Assembly: GCA_030141605.1 (NCBI GenBank)
Contig: JAQGDQ010000312.1
Coordinates: 233,445 to 279,271, forward strand
Reading direction: 5' to 3'
Source of the DNA: Tubiluchus corallicola
Taxonomy: Eukaryota > Priapulida > Priapulimorpha > Priapulimorphida > Tubiluchidae
DNA: 45,827 nt
Positions 35,013-45,336 of the stretch are shown in pieces (the stretch's first letter is position 1; every line of letters begins with the position of its first letter). The position numbers and the translations under genes are program-made. Below the pieces are notes generated by a model. It had not been told where the DNA came from. It saw nothing but the letters and a program-made list of their open reading frames with translations, and did not search any database.

Positions 35013-35390
35013 CTCCAATGTTGATTCACCGAAGCTACTTCAAGATCTTCAATAATTTCCTGGAGGCTGTTTTCCGGAGACAAGTACAACAACTGCGATG
35101 ACATTGCTGTAAACTTTGCTGTATCACAGTGCCTACAAGATTTAGCAGGAATGTGTGTATTGCCTAGAAAACACAGAAGAATAGATAAATTTGGAAGGCA
35201 TTTTAAAGGTTTACATCATTTAAACAAACATCATTTTAACAGATCAAGGTGTCTTAATGAACTTGTTGAAATCTATGGTTTAATGCCGCTGCATTATAGT
35301 GACGTTTTTGTTGCAACAGTCAAAGCAAATACTAAACAGCACATTCGTTTTTCAAAAAGCGTTCTTTACAAAAATAGCGATGGACATTAA
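35013..35390 (+). pseudogene. EXTL2-like GT64 glycosyltransferase, terminal exon E (frameshifted)
   Basis: The acceptor AATATTTTACAG joins exon D in phase 1. The exon reads PMLIHRSYFKIFNNFLEAVF, then continues one frame over with DKYNNCDDIAVNFAVSQ, AGMCVLPRKH and HFNRSRCLNELVEIYGLMPL, to TAA at 35388-35390. NCDDIAMNF and the C-terminal R-S-x-C-(I/L)-N-x-L-V-x-I-Y-x-x-M-P-L-x-Y-S pattern are close to EXTL2 and separate it from EXT1/EXT2/EXTL3. The frame change at about 35072-35080 is a 1-nt indel. EXTL2 is an alpha-N-acetylhexosaminyltransferase acting on the glycosaminoglycan linkage region in the Golgi; this copy is probably inactive. Confidence 0.88.
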
Positions 35391-37690
35391 CAGTCTTTAA
35401 TCTTTCACACTTTCAACTGTTGTAATCTGCTACTGCATCTCTGCTCAATTAGCAATACTCAAAGAAATAGGAAAACTGTATGAAATGGGTATTTCATTTA
35501 TTTTTATTGAATTTAACAGTAGTTTCTTTACCCTATTCCCCTATTCCCCATCCCTACGAACAGGCCTATCTCCACCCCACGTATCCCTGATTAAAGAGAT
35601 TGCAAAAGCTGGTTATAAGATTCTGAGCAAAGCTTTCCTCATACCCCTAATTTAGTCACAGAAAAACCACCGTCCACGGAATTATGTAATAATCAGAAAA
35701 GAGACTTTATACCTCGTTATAATGCCATTAGTTTTGGCAAACTTTTCATTGAAAATAGAGCAGACAAAATGGGAAAGACTTGCCATATTCACTTTATGGG
35801 CTCTTGCAACCTAAGTTAAAAACGGAGATGGTTTTTTATGGAAATGAATTCTTGTGCTTAAGAGCATTATTCTAAATCTTATAAAATATTATTATTAATA
35901 TTTTAGCAGTTATATTAATTACAATTTTTTAACAGCTAAAATGTTACTAGATTTTAATTCTGGATTAATAATTTAGATAAACTTAATATTTCCAGACATT
36001 TTATGTTTTAGCATTAACAATTTTATTAATTTTTCTGTTTTCCATAAGTTTCATTTCTGGATTGTTAACTTAAATTCATTAACGCTTTGAGCAGATATTC
36101 TACTTGTTTCTCTGTACTATGTCTTAAGATGTCTTTTTGTGTTTTATTTTATTGATAATATGATTATATATTGTTGATAAAAAGCTTTAGCTGCTCGTGT
36201 TATTTATATAATAATAGACCTTAAATAAAAGTTATCTTACCTTAGTTTGTTTTATCTTTCTTGTCTCGTCTCTTTTTATCTTATCTTGTAGAATGCAAGG
36301 CAGGAAGCATTACACAGTTGGAACGATGAAAATGTCTGCTTGATAATGAGAGGCTGTCTTGTCAAAATATGAAGCATAACAAAATCGTGGACTAGCAATT
36401 GTAATGACTGAACTCAAGATAATATTGAAGTCATTACAGTCCTGAAGCCATTATAGTCATTTAAAAATTTTAATGAACCCTATTTTTATCAATGGATAAA
36501 GACTTTATTTTTGGAAAAAATTGTGTGATTGGCCATTTTTAAAAATGGCATCTGACATACTAGTTTCTTTTTGTAATTTCTGAAGCACAGAAGAAAGAAG
36601 CTGAGTTTCTATACAGTCATAGGTTTTTAAAGTCTGCGAATCAGATGGCAGCGTTAGTTTTTTGCTGACCTGGTTTAAGCATTTACAGAAATGTCAGCGA
36701 AAGGTGAAGTGAAACACTATTATTATGTGATTAATTAATGCTAATGTAGTGTAAAATGTCGATAAGAACAAGCAAAAATATCAATAACCTTTTTCTTCTT
36801 GCTCTTGTATTTCTGTCACCCTGGCTCCCAGACAATGCAAAATGTCTTGATTCCAAAGAATTTGTTAACGTATACTTTTTCCCATAATGGAAAATAGGGT
36901 AGTACAGAAAAATCATCCTGTCTTCTTTTAAACATTATATTATCTCCGTCAGAATCTAAATGATTATGATTTGTTACTGTTCTATTCAGTGGACTACGGC
37001 TGTGTTTATCTCTCTTGAAGCCAGATTTTTTTTATTATACAATTTTACCTGCTGAATGTCCACAAATACACGAAATGGTCATATGATGCTGAAGACTTTC
37101 ATTAAGTGTGCATTTGATTTGAATTCGGTGAACATTTTCTCTACAAAATAGAATAACCTAGAACTTTTGTAAAGGAAACACTTTCTGATTGACAGTTGCA
37201 GCAATATTTCATTACATGGCCCAAATTCAAAAACGTTTCTCTTTAGACTCCATTGAGTATGTATATGTACGTGGTAGGATGAGAGTTACGTATAAATTAT
37301 CAGTTAAAAATCTGTGACCTGACTTGTTTATCATCAATGTGTATCAGATTTTTTTTTACTGTTGCAGAAATTCACTCATGTTAAAAAGTTAACATAATTA
37401 ATGTGAGGTTTTTCAATGATTTTCCAGAAGATACAAATATCTTTGTTAGGCAATGCAGAGTAAAATTTTTCTGCTTAATGATTTCGTCTGTGTGGTATAA
37501 AAAATATAAACTTTCCTTAATTTCATGATACTCTTTCTTTACACAACCTTATTTTAATTTAATTCCTTAAAGCTGTTTGATTTATATTTTCGTTATATGA
37601 AAACTACTGAATTCACCTTGCATGCCTTCACAAAATCTGTATGTAATATTTGCAACAATTTTATTGTAAAATTTCCACTGAGCTGTTAGA
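35391..37690. other. 3' flank, no further gene recognised
   Basis: Could hold the 3' UTR of the GT64 copy; the AATAAA I noted as a candidate is at 36224-36229. The rest is AT-rich without recognisable exons, RNAs or element ends. Confidence 0.4.
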
Positions 37691-38225
37691 TCATTGCACC
37701 TGCATCTCATTTTACTCTGTCGGCTTTTGACTCAGAAAAGCGGCTAAAATTGCCCTATCAGCGTTTTAATTTAGACAGAACAGGATACGTTTTACCGTTT
37801 TGCACTGTCAGCGTTTTTACGTAATTGAAAGATCAGGATGCGTTTTGTCATTTTGCAATGTCAGCGTTTTTACGTAATTGAAAGATCAGGATGCGTTTTG
37901 TCATTTTGCAATGTCTGCGTTTTTACGTAATTGAAAGATCAGGATGCGTTTTGTAATTTTGCAATGTCAGCGTTTTTACGTAATTGAAAGATCAGGATGC
38001 GTTTTGTCATTTTGCAATGTCAGCGTTTTTACGTAATTGAAAGATCAGGATGCGTTTTATCATCTTGCACCGTCAGCGTTTTTACTTAACTGACAGACCA
38101 GGATAAGTTTTGTCATTTTGCTCGTTCAGCATCTTACGTAATTGATAGACCAGACAAGTTTTATCGTTTTGCACCATCACCGTTTTTACTTAATAAGCGG
38201 GATAAGTCTGATCGTTTTCCGCTGT
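37690..38225 (+). repeat. 53-bp tandem array, first block
   Basis: A header (CATCTCATTTTACTCTGTCG, then GGCTAAAATTGCCC) is followed by about eight units of ~53 bp based on GTCAGCGTTTTTACGTAATT, then GAAAGATCAGGATGCGTTTT. The central units are nearly identical and the outer ones degenerate, as expected for unequal crossing-over. Confidence 0.95.
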
Positions 38226-38569
38226 CAGTAAAACTTTACTTACTTAATGAAGGTTGATGATGACGTATTTGTTTGTATGGAGAGACTCCTGGCAAAGTTT
38301 CCTTTCCGAACAGAGAAACTTCTTTACTGGGGAAGCGGCTGGAAACCGAAAGGCTGCATAAAGCAACTGTCTGGAAAGACAAGCCATTTCTAAATTAAAA
38401 GCCAATGTTTCTGGGCCAAACATTGTCAAATATCACAATTTTTCCGTGAAATAACTTTTTAAACTATCCTTTAACAATGAGCTATATGACCTTTTGGTTG
38501 AGGAAATCAGACGATGTGCATTGTACAAGGGCAAGGCAGACCCAAGAATAAATTGCATGTCATGAAGCA
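38226..38569. other. Unique sequence between the two 53-bp blocks
   Basis: About 340 bp with no repeat similarity. A 61-codon minus frame (38244-38429) is not recognisable. Confidence 0.4.
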
Positions 38570-38840
38570 CATCTCATTTTGCTCTGTCAGCGTTTAACAC
38601 AGAAAACAGGCTAAAATTGCTCTATCAGCGTTTCAACTGAGACAGAACAGGATACGTTTTATCATTTTGCACCGTCAGCGTTTTTAGGCTATTGATAGAC
38701 CTGGATAAGTTTTACCGTTTTGCAATGTCAGCGTTTTAACTTAGACAGAACAGGATACGTTTTACCGTTTTGCACTGTCAGCGTTTCTACAAAATTGCCA
38801 GACCAGGATGCGTTTTATGATGTTGCACAGTCAGCGTAAC
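38570..38840 (+). repeat. 53-bp tandem array, second block
   Basis: Begins with the same header as the first block (CATCTCATTTTGCTCTGTCA, GGCTAAAATTGCTC) and carries about four degenerate units. Header plus array therefore behave as one larger unit present twice in direct orientation, about 880 bp apart. Confidence 0.9.
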
Positions 38841-38929
38841 ACTTGCCGAACCTGCAGTAGCTTGAACCGTCACCACCAGTATTTCCGTCACGCCAATGTT
38901 TAGCGTGATAATAATGGGGGAATACAGAA

Positions 38930-39405
38930 ATGCCTAATCAAATGTGTAGAATTTTAATAATTATAAAAACATGCAATCAGATATAGAAACGTGTAATCGA
39001 ATGCAGAATTCATTTGTCGTAGAACAATAAATATTTATGAAAATGCAACAAGATAAGGATAGCAGCCACAATAACCACGCATGCGCAAATCTACCCCACA
39101 TTTCACAACAAGCTAAATTTAGGGATGGACATTTTTTGAGGGGTTTGGATTGTTCCATTATTTATAGGGACGAGGAAATGTTAGAGCTTGGGTTAGGGTT
39201 GGACATCATTTGGAGAGGGCTTGAGCAGTTGCAATATTTGGAAGGGTGAGGTACGGTAAGAGTTGGGGTTAGCAGCTAGGGTAAGGGTTGGACATTATCT
39301 GGAGTTGGTCTGGGCAGTTCCCTTATTTGGAAGGGTGAGCTAGGGTTAGGGTTAGCAGTTACGGTTAGGGTTAGAGCTAGAAATGGAGCCGCCCTCGGAT
39401 CACCT
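38930..39405 (-). repeat. Right arm of the 13.5-kb inverted structure, telomere-like
   Basis: About 38930-39110 is the reverse complement of 26545-26930 (AAATATTTATGAAAATG, CGCATGCGCAAATCTACC). About 39185-39395 carries TTAGGGTTAGGG, GTTGGACATYATYTGGAG and CTAGGGTTAGGG repeats, the G-rich complement of the left arm's repeats. It ends near GAGCCGCCCTCGGATCACCT. Confidence 0.8.
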
Positions 39406-39879
39406 CATTATTTGAAAGCGGGTAGAACATTTAAAAAATTGAAAAATGAACTGCATCCCCATCAAGTTCTGCTTGAGGAGAGTTACTCGTACGGTGAGGT
39501 CAGGGAAGGTGGTCCGCCCCACGAGCACTTTTCATTCCGTCCACCAAAACGTAATTCCCCTTCCGAAGTGGATGGCATTGGGGGTTTCGAAGGGTGCTGG
39601 CACTGGTGTCATCCTTGAAAGTGCGTCTTCTAGTTTGTAAAAGCGTAAGATCTGCATCTGAAAAATTGCCACAGTTGTTTGAACGAAATGCTCCTTTTTT
39701 GCAAAAGAATGCAGGTGTATCCCCCAGACACGTGTACCGCCAACCGACTGCTCAGCTTCAAGTGGAAAAGACCATCATACCTCTCATCTAGACAAGCCAG
39801 CATAAAAGTATGCCAGAACATGCCATCCCATTCCAATACGTATCTAAATGAGAATAATAATAATAATAATAATAATAAT
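39406..39879. other. Unassigned; ends in (AAT)n
   Basis: Several short overlapping plus frames (39412-39618, 39594-39791, 39679-39954) without a recognisable product. A run of about eight AAT units (39852-39879) abuts the candidate LTR boundary and could be the tail of an unrelated LINE fragment or part of the insertion site. Confidence 0.35.
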
Positions 39880-40030
39880 TGTGACGGGAACACAAAGAAT
39901 TTCCTTCATAGCATATGGTGTTCTCAGAAATCCTTATTTATCGTGCGGCTATAACAACTTAATAGATACCTGAAACGTCATACAAGTTAACAGCAAATCA
40001 GTTAACAGTTAACAGAAACTGACCTTAACA
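39880..40030 (-). repeat. Candidate 3' LTR of the BEL/Pao element
   Basis: On the minus strand it starts TGTTAAGGTCAGTTTC immediately after a polypurine tract and could end CCCGTCACA just before the (AAT)n run, giving TG...CA ends and about 151 bp. It contains repeated GTTAAC motifs. The outer end is a guess. The matching 5' LTR was not recognised in 45340-45827 and may lie beyond the window. Confidence 0.35.
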
Positions 40031-40040
40031 CACCCCCTTT
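40031..40040 (-). promoter_or_regulatory. Polypurine tract
   Basis: AAAGGGGGTG on the minus strand directly precedes the TGTTAAGG start of the presumed LTR and follows the end of the integrase frame by about 45 bp. This is the expected place for the plus-strand DNA primer of an LTR retrotransposon. Confidence 0.6.
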
Positions 40041-40083
40041 AAATGGGAATTGAGTGCCATTTCCTACTAAAAGAATAACAAAA

Positions 40084-40660
40084 TTAATCTGCTTTTTCAA
40101 TTAAACATAATTTGTGTATAGGTCGGGTTAGAAGCGTATTTTTGATCTTTATGGTTGCAGAGCGGACGCATCCATCATCACTTGTCTTGACATCTGTAAT
40201 TCACCCAAGTATCCACTGGCTTCGTTGGACATTATCGCTTACCAAAACTATGTCTCCAACTTTCAGATTTTCTTTGCTTCGTAACCATTTTGTTCGCAGT
40301 TGCAACGTTGGCAAGTATTCACGATACCATCTTGTCCAGAATAAGTCTGCCATGTACTGGACTTGGCACCACTTCTTTTTGTATTGGTCCTTTACTTCGA
40401 AGTTGCCAGGCGGCAGTGCGGGATTTGATCGAAGCAGCAACAAATGGTTTGGTGTCAGAGCTTCTAAGTCATTTGGATCTTCTGAAACAATGGTAAGGGG
40501 CCGGCTATTTAAAATGGCCTCTACTAGACAGAATAGTGTACTAAGTCTTTCATCATCCAGTGTTTGCTGTTCCAAGATACTGACTAAAACTTTCTTTACA
40601 CTTCTAATCATGCGCTCAAAGAAGCCACCAAAATGGCTAGCTGAAGCAGGGTTGAAGATC
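40084..40660 (-). pseudogene. BEL/Pao integrase C-terminal part (frame-shifted)
   Basis: In the adjacent frame the integrase resumes with SHFGGFFERMIRSVKKVL, giving the catalytic Glu of the DDE triad. ILNSRPLT, LTPNHLLL and a C-terminal VGDIVLVSDN follow, where the chromatin/DNA-binding end is expected. TGA at 40201-40203 interrupts; the same frame then continues ITDVKTSDDGCVRSATIK to a TAA at 40084-40086, about 45 bp before the polypurine tract. All three catalytic residues are thus still encoded, but not in one frame. Confidence 0.85.
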
Positions 40661-42690
40661 CCTGTATTTTATATTTTTCTGACGTAGAATGCTTTGAATT
40701 TGACTTTGGTTCCATTCGGTTATAGAATTCTGAAGCTCCTTTTGGGCGCCAACAAAATTTGTACCTTGATCAGACCTGATTAGTCTTGGTGGACCTCTTC
40801 GGCTTATGAAACGTTGCAGTGCTTGAATGAAAGAGCTGGTTTCGAGGGTGTGTAGAATCTCTAGGTGAACTGCTCTAGTGGTGGTGCAAGTAAAAATGCA
40901 GCCATATCGCTTAGCTTTTGCACGCCCTCTGACAACATAAAAGGTTCCGAAGCAGTCCACACCTACACATTCGAAAGCGTGAGTTCCTTCTACACGATCA
41001 ACTGGCAAATCTGCCATTTTCTGGCTCTCCAGAGGTGCATAGAGACGACGGCACTTACGACAATCTTTTAATAGTTTCTTTGTAAGTGCCCGTCCTCGAA
41101 TAATCCAGTAAGCAGAGCGAACTAAGGAGAGCACGTGTTCTCTTCCAATGTGACCATTGGTTTCATGGTAATGACGGATTATTAAGGTTGAAACATGATG
41201 CTCTTTAGGAAGTACTGCAGGATGTTTGGCAGCTTCAGGTAGCGCTGCATTTCTAAGTCGCCCTCCAACAACAATGAGGTTGTCCTTAGACAGGACAGGA
41301 TGTAACTTTGCAATCTTGCTCGATTTGGGGACAGGCTGTCCGGCAGATAAGGCTCTGTATTCCTGAGTAAAGTGTTGGCGTTGGATATAGCTGAGAATTG
41401 CCTTTTCTGCTTGCTCCAACTCTAAAACAGAAATCTCTAAATTATAGCATTGAGAGGATGGGATCTTTGCGATTTTGTTCTTCAAAATGGCTTTCACTCG
41501 CAAAAACCACGTGACTGCTTTTTTAAGTTTGTAGAAGCTACTATAATATTCCATAAGCTTGTCAGTAGCTTCTGACTTCGAAGGGTTAGCTTCACACAAT
41601 AAGACTTTAACACTTTGCTTTATCTCATTGTCGTGACTATCCACTGTGGGCAGAACTGTTTGAACTGGCCATTCTGGTTCAGGTTTGTAAAGAAATTCTG
41701 GTCCATGCAGCCATCTGACACTTGTGATTAAATCTCTTGCAGACAAACCTCGCGATGCATCATTTGCTGGATTTTCATCTCCAGAGACATGCCTCCATTG
41801 GCTGGGAACTGTTAAGCTGTGTATGGTAGCTAACCGGTTAGCCACAAAGGTTTTGTATCTGGCCCTTTCATTGTTGATATAGCCAAGAACAATTGTGCTG
41901 TCAACCCAAAATGTAGAAGTACCTATAGGAATGCTTAATTCCTTCCGTACCATAGAATCAACTTTTACTGCAAGCACAGCAGCTGACAGTTCGAGGCGTG
42001 GCAAAGTGACTTTCTTAAAGGGGGTCAGTCTTGTTTTACTCATCACAAATGTACGGACGATATCTCCTGCAGCATTTGCTGATCTAAGATATGATACAGT
42101 TCCAAGGGCTCTTTCGGATGCATCTGAGAAATGATGAAGCTGGTATGAAACAGCTTCAAAGTTTGGTGGTGTAAAACACCGACTCAGGTGCACATCTTTG
42201 ATTAGGTCAAGTTCTTCTAACCATCTTTTCCATTGTTGTTTCACATGATCCTCCAAAGGTTCATCCCAGGATTTCTTCAATCGTGTTTCTTCCTGAAACA
42301 GTAACTTCGCTTGCAGAACATAGGGACTTATTATTCCCATAGGATCATGTGATGAAGCCATTACACTCAAAAGACCACGGCGTGTCATCGGTTTTCCTTT
42401 TTTCCTAACAAGAATACTAAAACGGTCTGCTTCCATGTTCCATGCAATGCCAAGAACCCGGTCAACAGGCAAGGTAGAGTTATCTAAATCAATATCCTTC
42501 ACTGATTTCCCTCTTTCTTCTGCAGGGACAGAGTTGAGAACTTCTCGGTCATTGCTGCACCATTTTGTTAAATGGAAGCCACCATGGTGAAGTAGACTGG
42601 TAAGGTCTTCTATCATTGCAATACCTTCCTGAGTTGTTGAAAGAGACTTAAGAAGATCGTCTACATAGAAATTTCTTATCTTTTGTTTAA
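40637..42690 (-). pseudogene. pol: BEL/Pao RT C-terminus, RNase H and integrase (long open frame)
   Basis: An open frame of 693 codons (42718-40637); real homology starts at KIRNFYVDDLL. YVDD (residues 18-21) is RT motif C. The thumb (LGIAWNMEADRF) follows at about residues 88-100. RNase H has acidic residues in HHFSDASE, LPRLELSA, FWVDSTI and GDENPANDASRG. The integrase zinc-binding domain (HH...HETNGHIGRE...CRKC, about residues 505-560) comes next, then the first two catalytic Asp residues (CVGVDCFG; RLIRSDQGTNFVG). The frame is lost near 40660, before the catalytic Glu. The long intact frame shows relatively limited decay despite the RT deletion just upstream. Confidence 0.92.
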
Positions 42691-43240
42691 TGTTGTGCCA
42701 GCAAAACTCACAGCACAATCAAATACTACTCTTGTTTTCTCTGGCTTGCTCTCACTTTTAACATTAAAGTGTGGCAAATACCACACCTTGCCATCAGTGG
42801 TTGCAGCTTCTTCATTTACAGGTTCAGCATACACATTTTCGAGCAAGTCACTGATCTCTTTAGAGTATTTTTTATGAAGGACCTCATCTTGCTTAAACTT
42901 CTTCTTCAAACCTTCAAGTCTCTTCTCTGCTACAACTTTATTATTTGGCAAATCAGGAGATTCGCTTCTAAATGGGATATCCATCATATAGTGGTTGTCC
43001 TCAGTCAGTGTTGCGGATCTTTCCCAGATGTTAACAGTTCTTACATCCTCGATGGAAGGTTTATGACTGCTATCTTCACAAGATTCTAACTGCCAGAATC
43101 GCTCTACTTGTTGCTCCAGTGTTACAGGCTGCAAAGTGCTAAGGTTACAACTGATATGCTCGACTCCAGTTGGTCAAAGTGGTCCATTTAGGGTCCAACC
43201 CAAAACACTGAGTGATGCCCAAGGAGCATGTTTAGGTCCT
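42676..43240 (-). pseudogene. BEL/Pao reverse transcriptase, N-terminal part
   Basis: Begins with GWTLNGPL, interrupted by TGA at 43174-43176. It continues with ERFWQLESCE, HYMMDIPFRS, KVWYLPHFNV and TRVVFDCAVSFAGTTLN, the standard run-up of BEL reverse transcriptase (fingers region with the conserved H-Y-x-x-x-I/L-P-F and YLPH-x-x-V segments). It stops abruptly after TTLN. The palm segment that should follow, including motif A with its catalytic Asp and the LLQGPDL-like block, is absent. Confidence 0.85.
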
Positions 43241-43244
43241 TTTC

Positions 43245-43871
43245 TTATTTCAATTGGAACGAGAGCTTCAGGCACGTCTTGCCTATGAGAAGGCCAAGTT
43301 CCAGAGACTGAGATCTGTCCTGGGCAACATAGAAGTCAATGCCTTGTAAGTGTGACCAAGAGCTCAAGTTCTCATAAACAGGTAAATGCTCCATCTCTAA
43401 CATAAGGGATGGTCTTGTAAAGACAAGAGGGAGATCTATGGTGACATTGTATTTTGGATCAGACACTTGTAGTTTAGTGACTTTACTCTTCTTCTGGCTC
43501 TGTTTAGCATCAAGCGTAGTCAAAATTAGTGTTTCTTCTCTGCCCTGAGCACCTAACTTTTCATATATTTGGCTAGAGCAGAATGTAGTTGTCGAACCAG
43601 GGTCAAGAAGTGCTAGCGTCTTTAATGGTTTACCACCTGGTATGTTAACAAATACTGGCAAGATAGGCAAAGCTACATTGCACTTAGAAGGCTCATGCGT
43701 CTTCTTTATGTAACCACTTTGGCAATTGTGCTCATTATCTTCTTCTTTTAGTTTCTCGTTATCTTCTTTCTTGTTCTTCTTTTCTTTTTCTTCTCCACTA
43801 TACGGCGTGCTGTTGGGTTTGTGTCTAGCAGCAATAGTGATAATATTTCCTCTCGTATTCTGAGCATGCAA
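43245..43871 (-). pseudogene. BEL/Pao aspartic protease (DUF1758-like)
   Basis: After a lysine/glutamate-rich linker, the translation holds NIPGGKPLKTLALLDPGSTT, the active-site region of a retroelement aspartic protease, with the catalytic Asp but Pro in place of the usual Ser/Thr (D-P-G versus D-S/T-G). Downstream LGLLIGK fits the second conserved flap/IG segment of the family. The frame is lost right after it (stop at 43245-43247), while the continuing BEL sequence (ALVPIEIRKGP, LGWTLNGPL) is in another frame, so a 1-nt indel lies near 43270. The protease would process Gag-Pol. Confidence 0.8.
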
Positions 43872-43879
43872 GAAAGTGG

Positions 43880-45336
43880 AATGTTTTCTCTTACAAACAT
43901 CACAGCAATTGGCTGGCCTACATGATGCACTATTGTGGTTAGGCTACAGGCAATTAAAACATAGTTTGTGTTGCTTGGCTACCTCTAGCCTTAAAGGTAC
44001 AGTTAGCCTCTTGAACTTGAAGCATTTCTGAAGCCGATGTGCTTCAGAACACAGGGTACATGAAAGTGAAGTGAAGATGTCTGGAATTCTCCCAGAAGAT
44101 TTAATATTATGAACCTCTTTCCTCCAGTGAGAATGAATGCCAATGGGCAATTTGTCAACGATTTGTACGAGATTTCCTTGAGCATTAATCTCTGACAAAT
44201 AACCTAAACTTGACAGAGTTTCATAACAAGCACGCAACAAGGCTGCATATTCCTGTAATGTCTGATATTCCGCAGCCTAAATGGGTTTGAAATCCGAAAT
44301 CTGTTTGATCCATGCTTGAGTGATATTAAATTCATTTCCAAACCGCTCCTTTAGCATGCGCTTTGCTTTTGTGTAACCTACAACGGGGTCCATTGTCACA
44401 CAGCAGTCAATATAACGTTTTACTTTGTCACCGCAAAACTGAAGAAGGAGTGTTAATCTGGCAATGTTGTCAGTTGTGTAATTCTCAACCGTTGTTTCAA
44501 ACTGTTTAATGAAGCGACAATACTGCAGTGGGCTGCCATCGAATTTCTCTATCTCGATACCAGGCAATGGACAACCATAAAACTGGTAAGGGGGTTGTAC
44601 TGCTGGCAGAGGACTCCCTTTGATTTCAGGTTGCTTGACACGTAAAGGTGCCTGAAAGGAACTGCTTCCTGGTTGCTCTGCCTGAAAGGAACTGCTTCCT
44701 GGTTGCTCTGGCTGAAAGGAACTGCTTCCTGGTTGCTCTGCCTGCAAGGAACTGCATCCTGGTTGCTCTTGGCAATAATTTGCTACCCAGTCTCTCATTT
44801 GTTCTCCTATGTCAACAAAGGAGACGACCTCGGAAGAACGTGGACTACCAGCTTCAAACTGAGCAAAGACAGTTGCCTCAGCGTCTGCTTGCTTAATTTC
44901 AGTAGCTATCTTCAACTGTTCTTGTTGCAAAACTAACTTTTGCTTTTCTTGTTCGAGCTGCATTTCATTTAACTGCAATTTTGCCTTTTTCTGCAAGTGC
45001 TTGTTGCTTAATCATAAGAACAGCCTTTTTCGCTTTAGCTGACATTCTTTGTGCTGTTGCCGAAGCAGTGGTTGATTTTGAACTACGTGAATGAGGAGAC
45101 TTGTGACTTTTGTGCGTTCTGTGGCTTCTTAGCTCGCCTAAGCTTTCCTCTTTGTCCCCACTGTCAGGTATAGCGGTAGGTGTAAGTTGCGTTTCATCTT
45201 CAGCTGAGCTAGAAGCTGTGCCTTCGCTCTGCAACAGTCTATCAATTAATTCCTGCTTCCGACCGCTAACAGGTAAACACTTGTCCTTAAGCATTCGCTG
45301 TAACTGAGGGACAGTTTTCTTACCTAAATCAGACAT
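43880..45336 (-). pseudogene. gag: BEL/Pao gag region
   Basis: Starts at an ATG at 45334-45336. Residues 3-38 (KKTVPQLQRMLKDKCLPVSG, then RKQELIDRLLQ) form a SAP-type helix-extended-helix motif, a DNA-binding fold. A serine- and charge-rich linker and a coiled-coil stretch (NEMQLEQEKQKLVLQ) follow after a 1-nt frame change near 44990. Next come four 10-residue repeats around EQPGSSSFQA (DNA period 30 bp, about 44650-44770). The DUF1759 gag domain follows (IEKFDGSPLQYCRFIKQFE ... MLKERFGN). TAG at 44277-44279 interrupts, then the end of gag carries two Cys/His clusters (CTLCSEAHRLQKC; CFNCL, TAG at 43944-43946, CRPANCCDVCKRKH). The product would package RNA into cytoplasmic particles. Confidence 0.85.

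Noticed and set aside
35151-35390. Stand-alone 79-codon gene starting at the ATG at 35151
   Set aside because: The homology starts well upstream (PMLIHRSYF, NCDDIAVNF); this is the end of the last GT64 exon, not an independent gene.
40112-40687. 191-codon plus-strand frame and other plus-strand frames across 40.1-45.3 kb
   Set aside because: Antisense shadows of the minus-strand BEL/Pao coding sequence.
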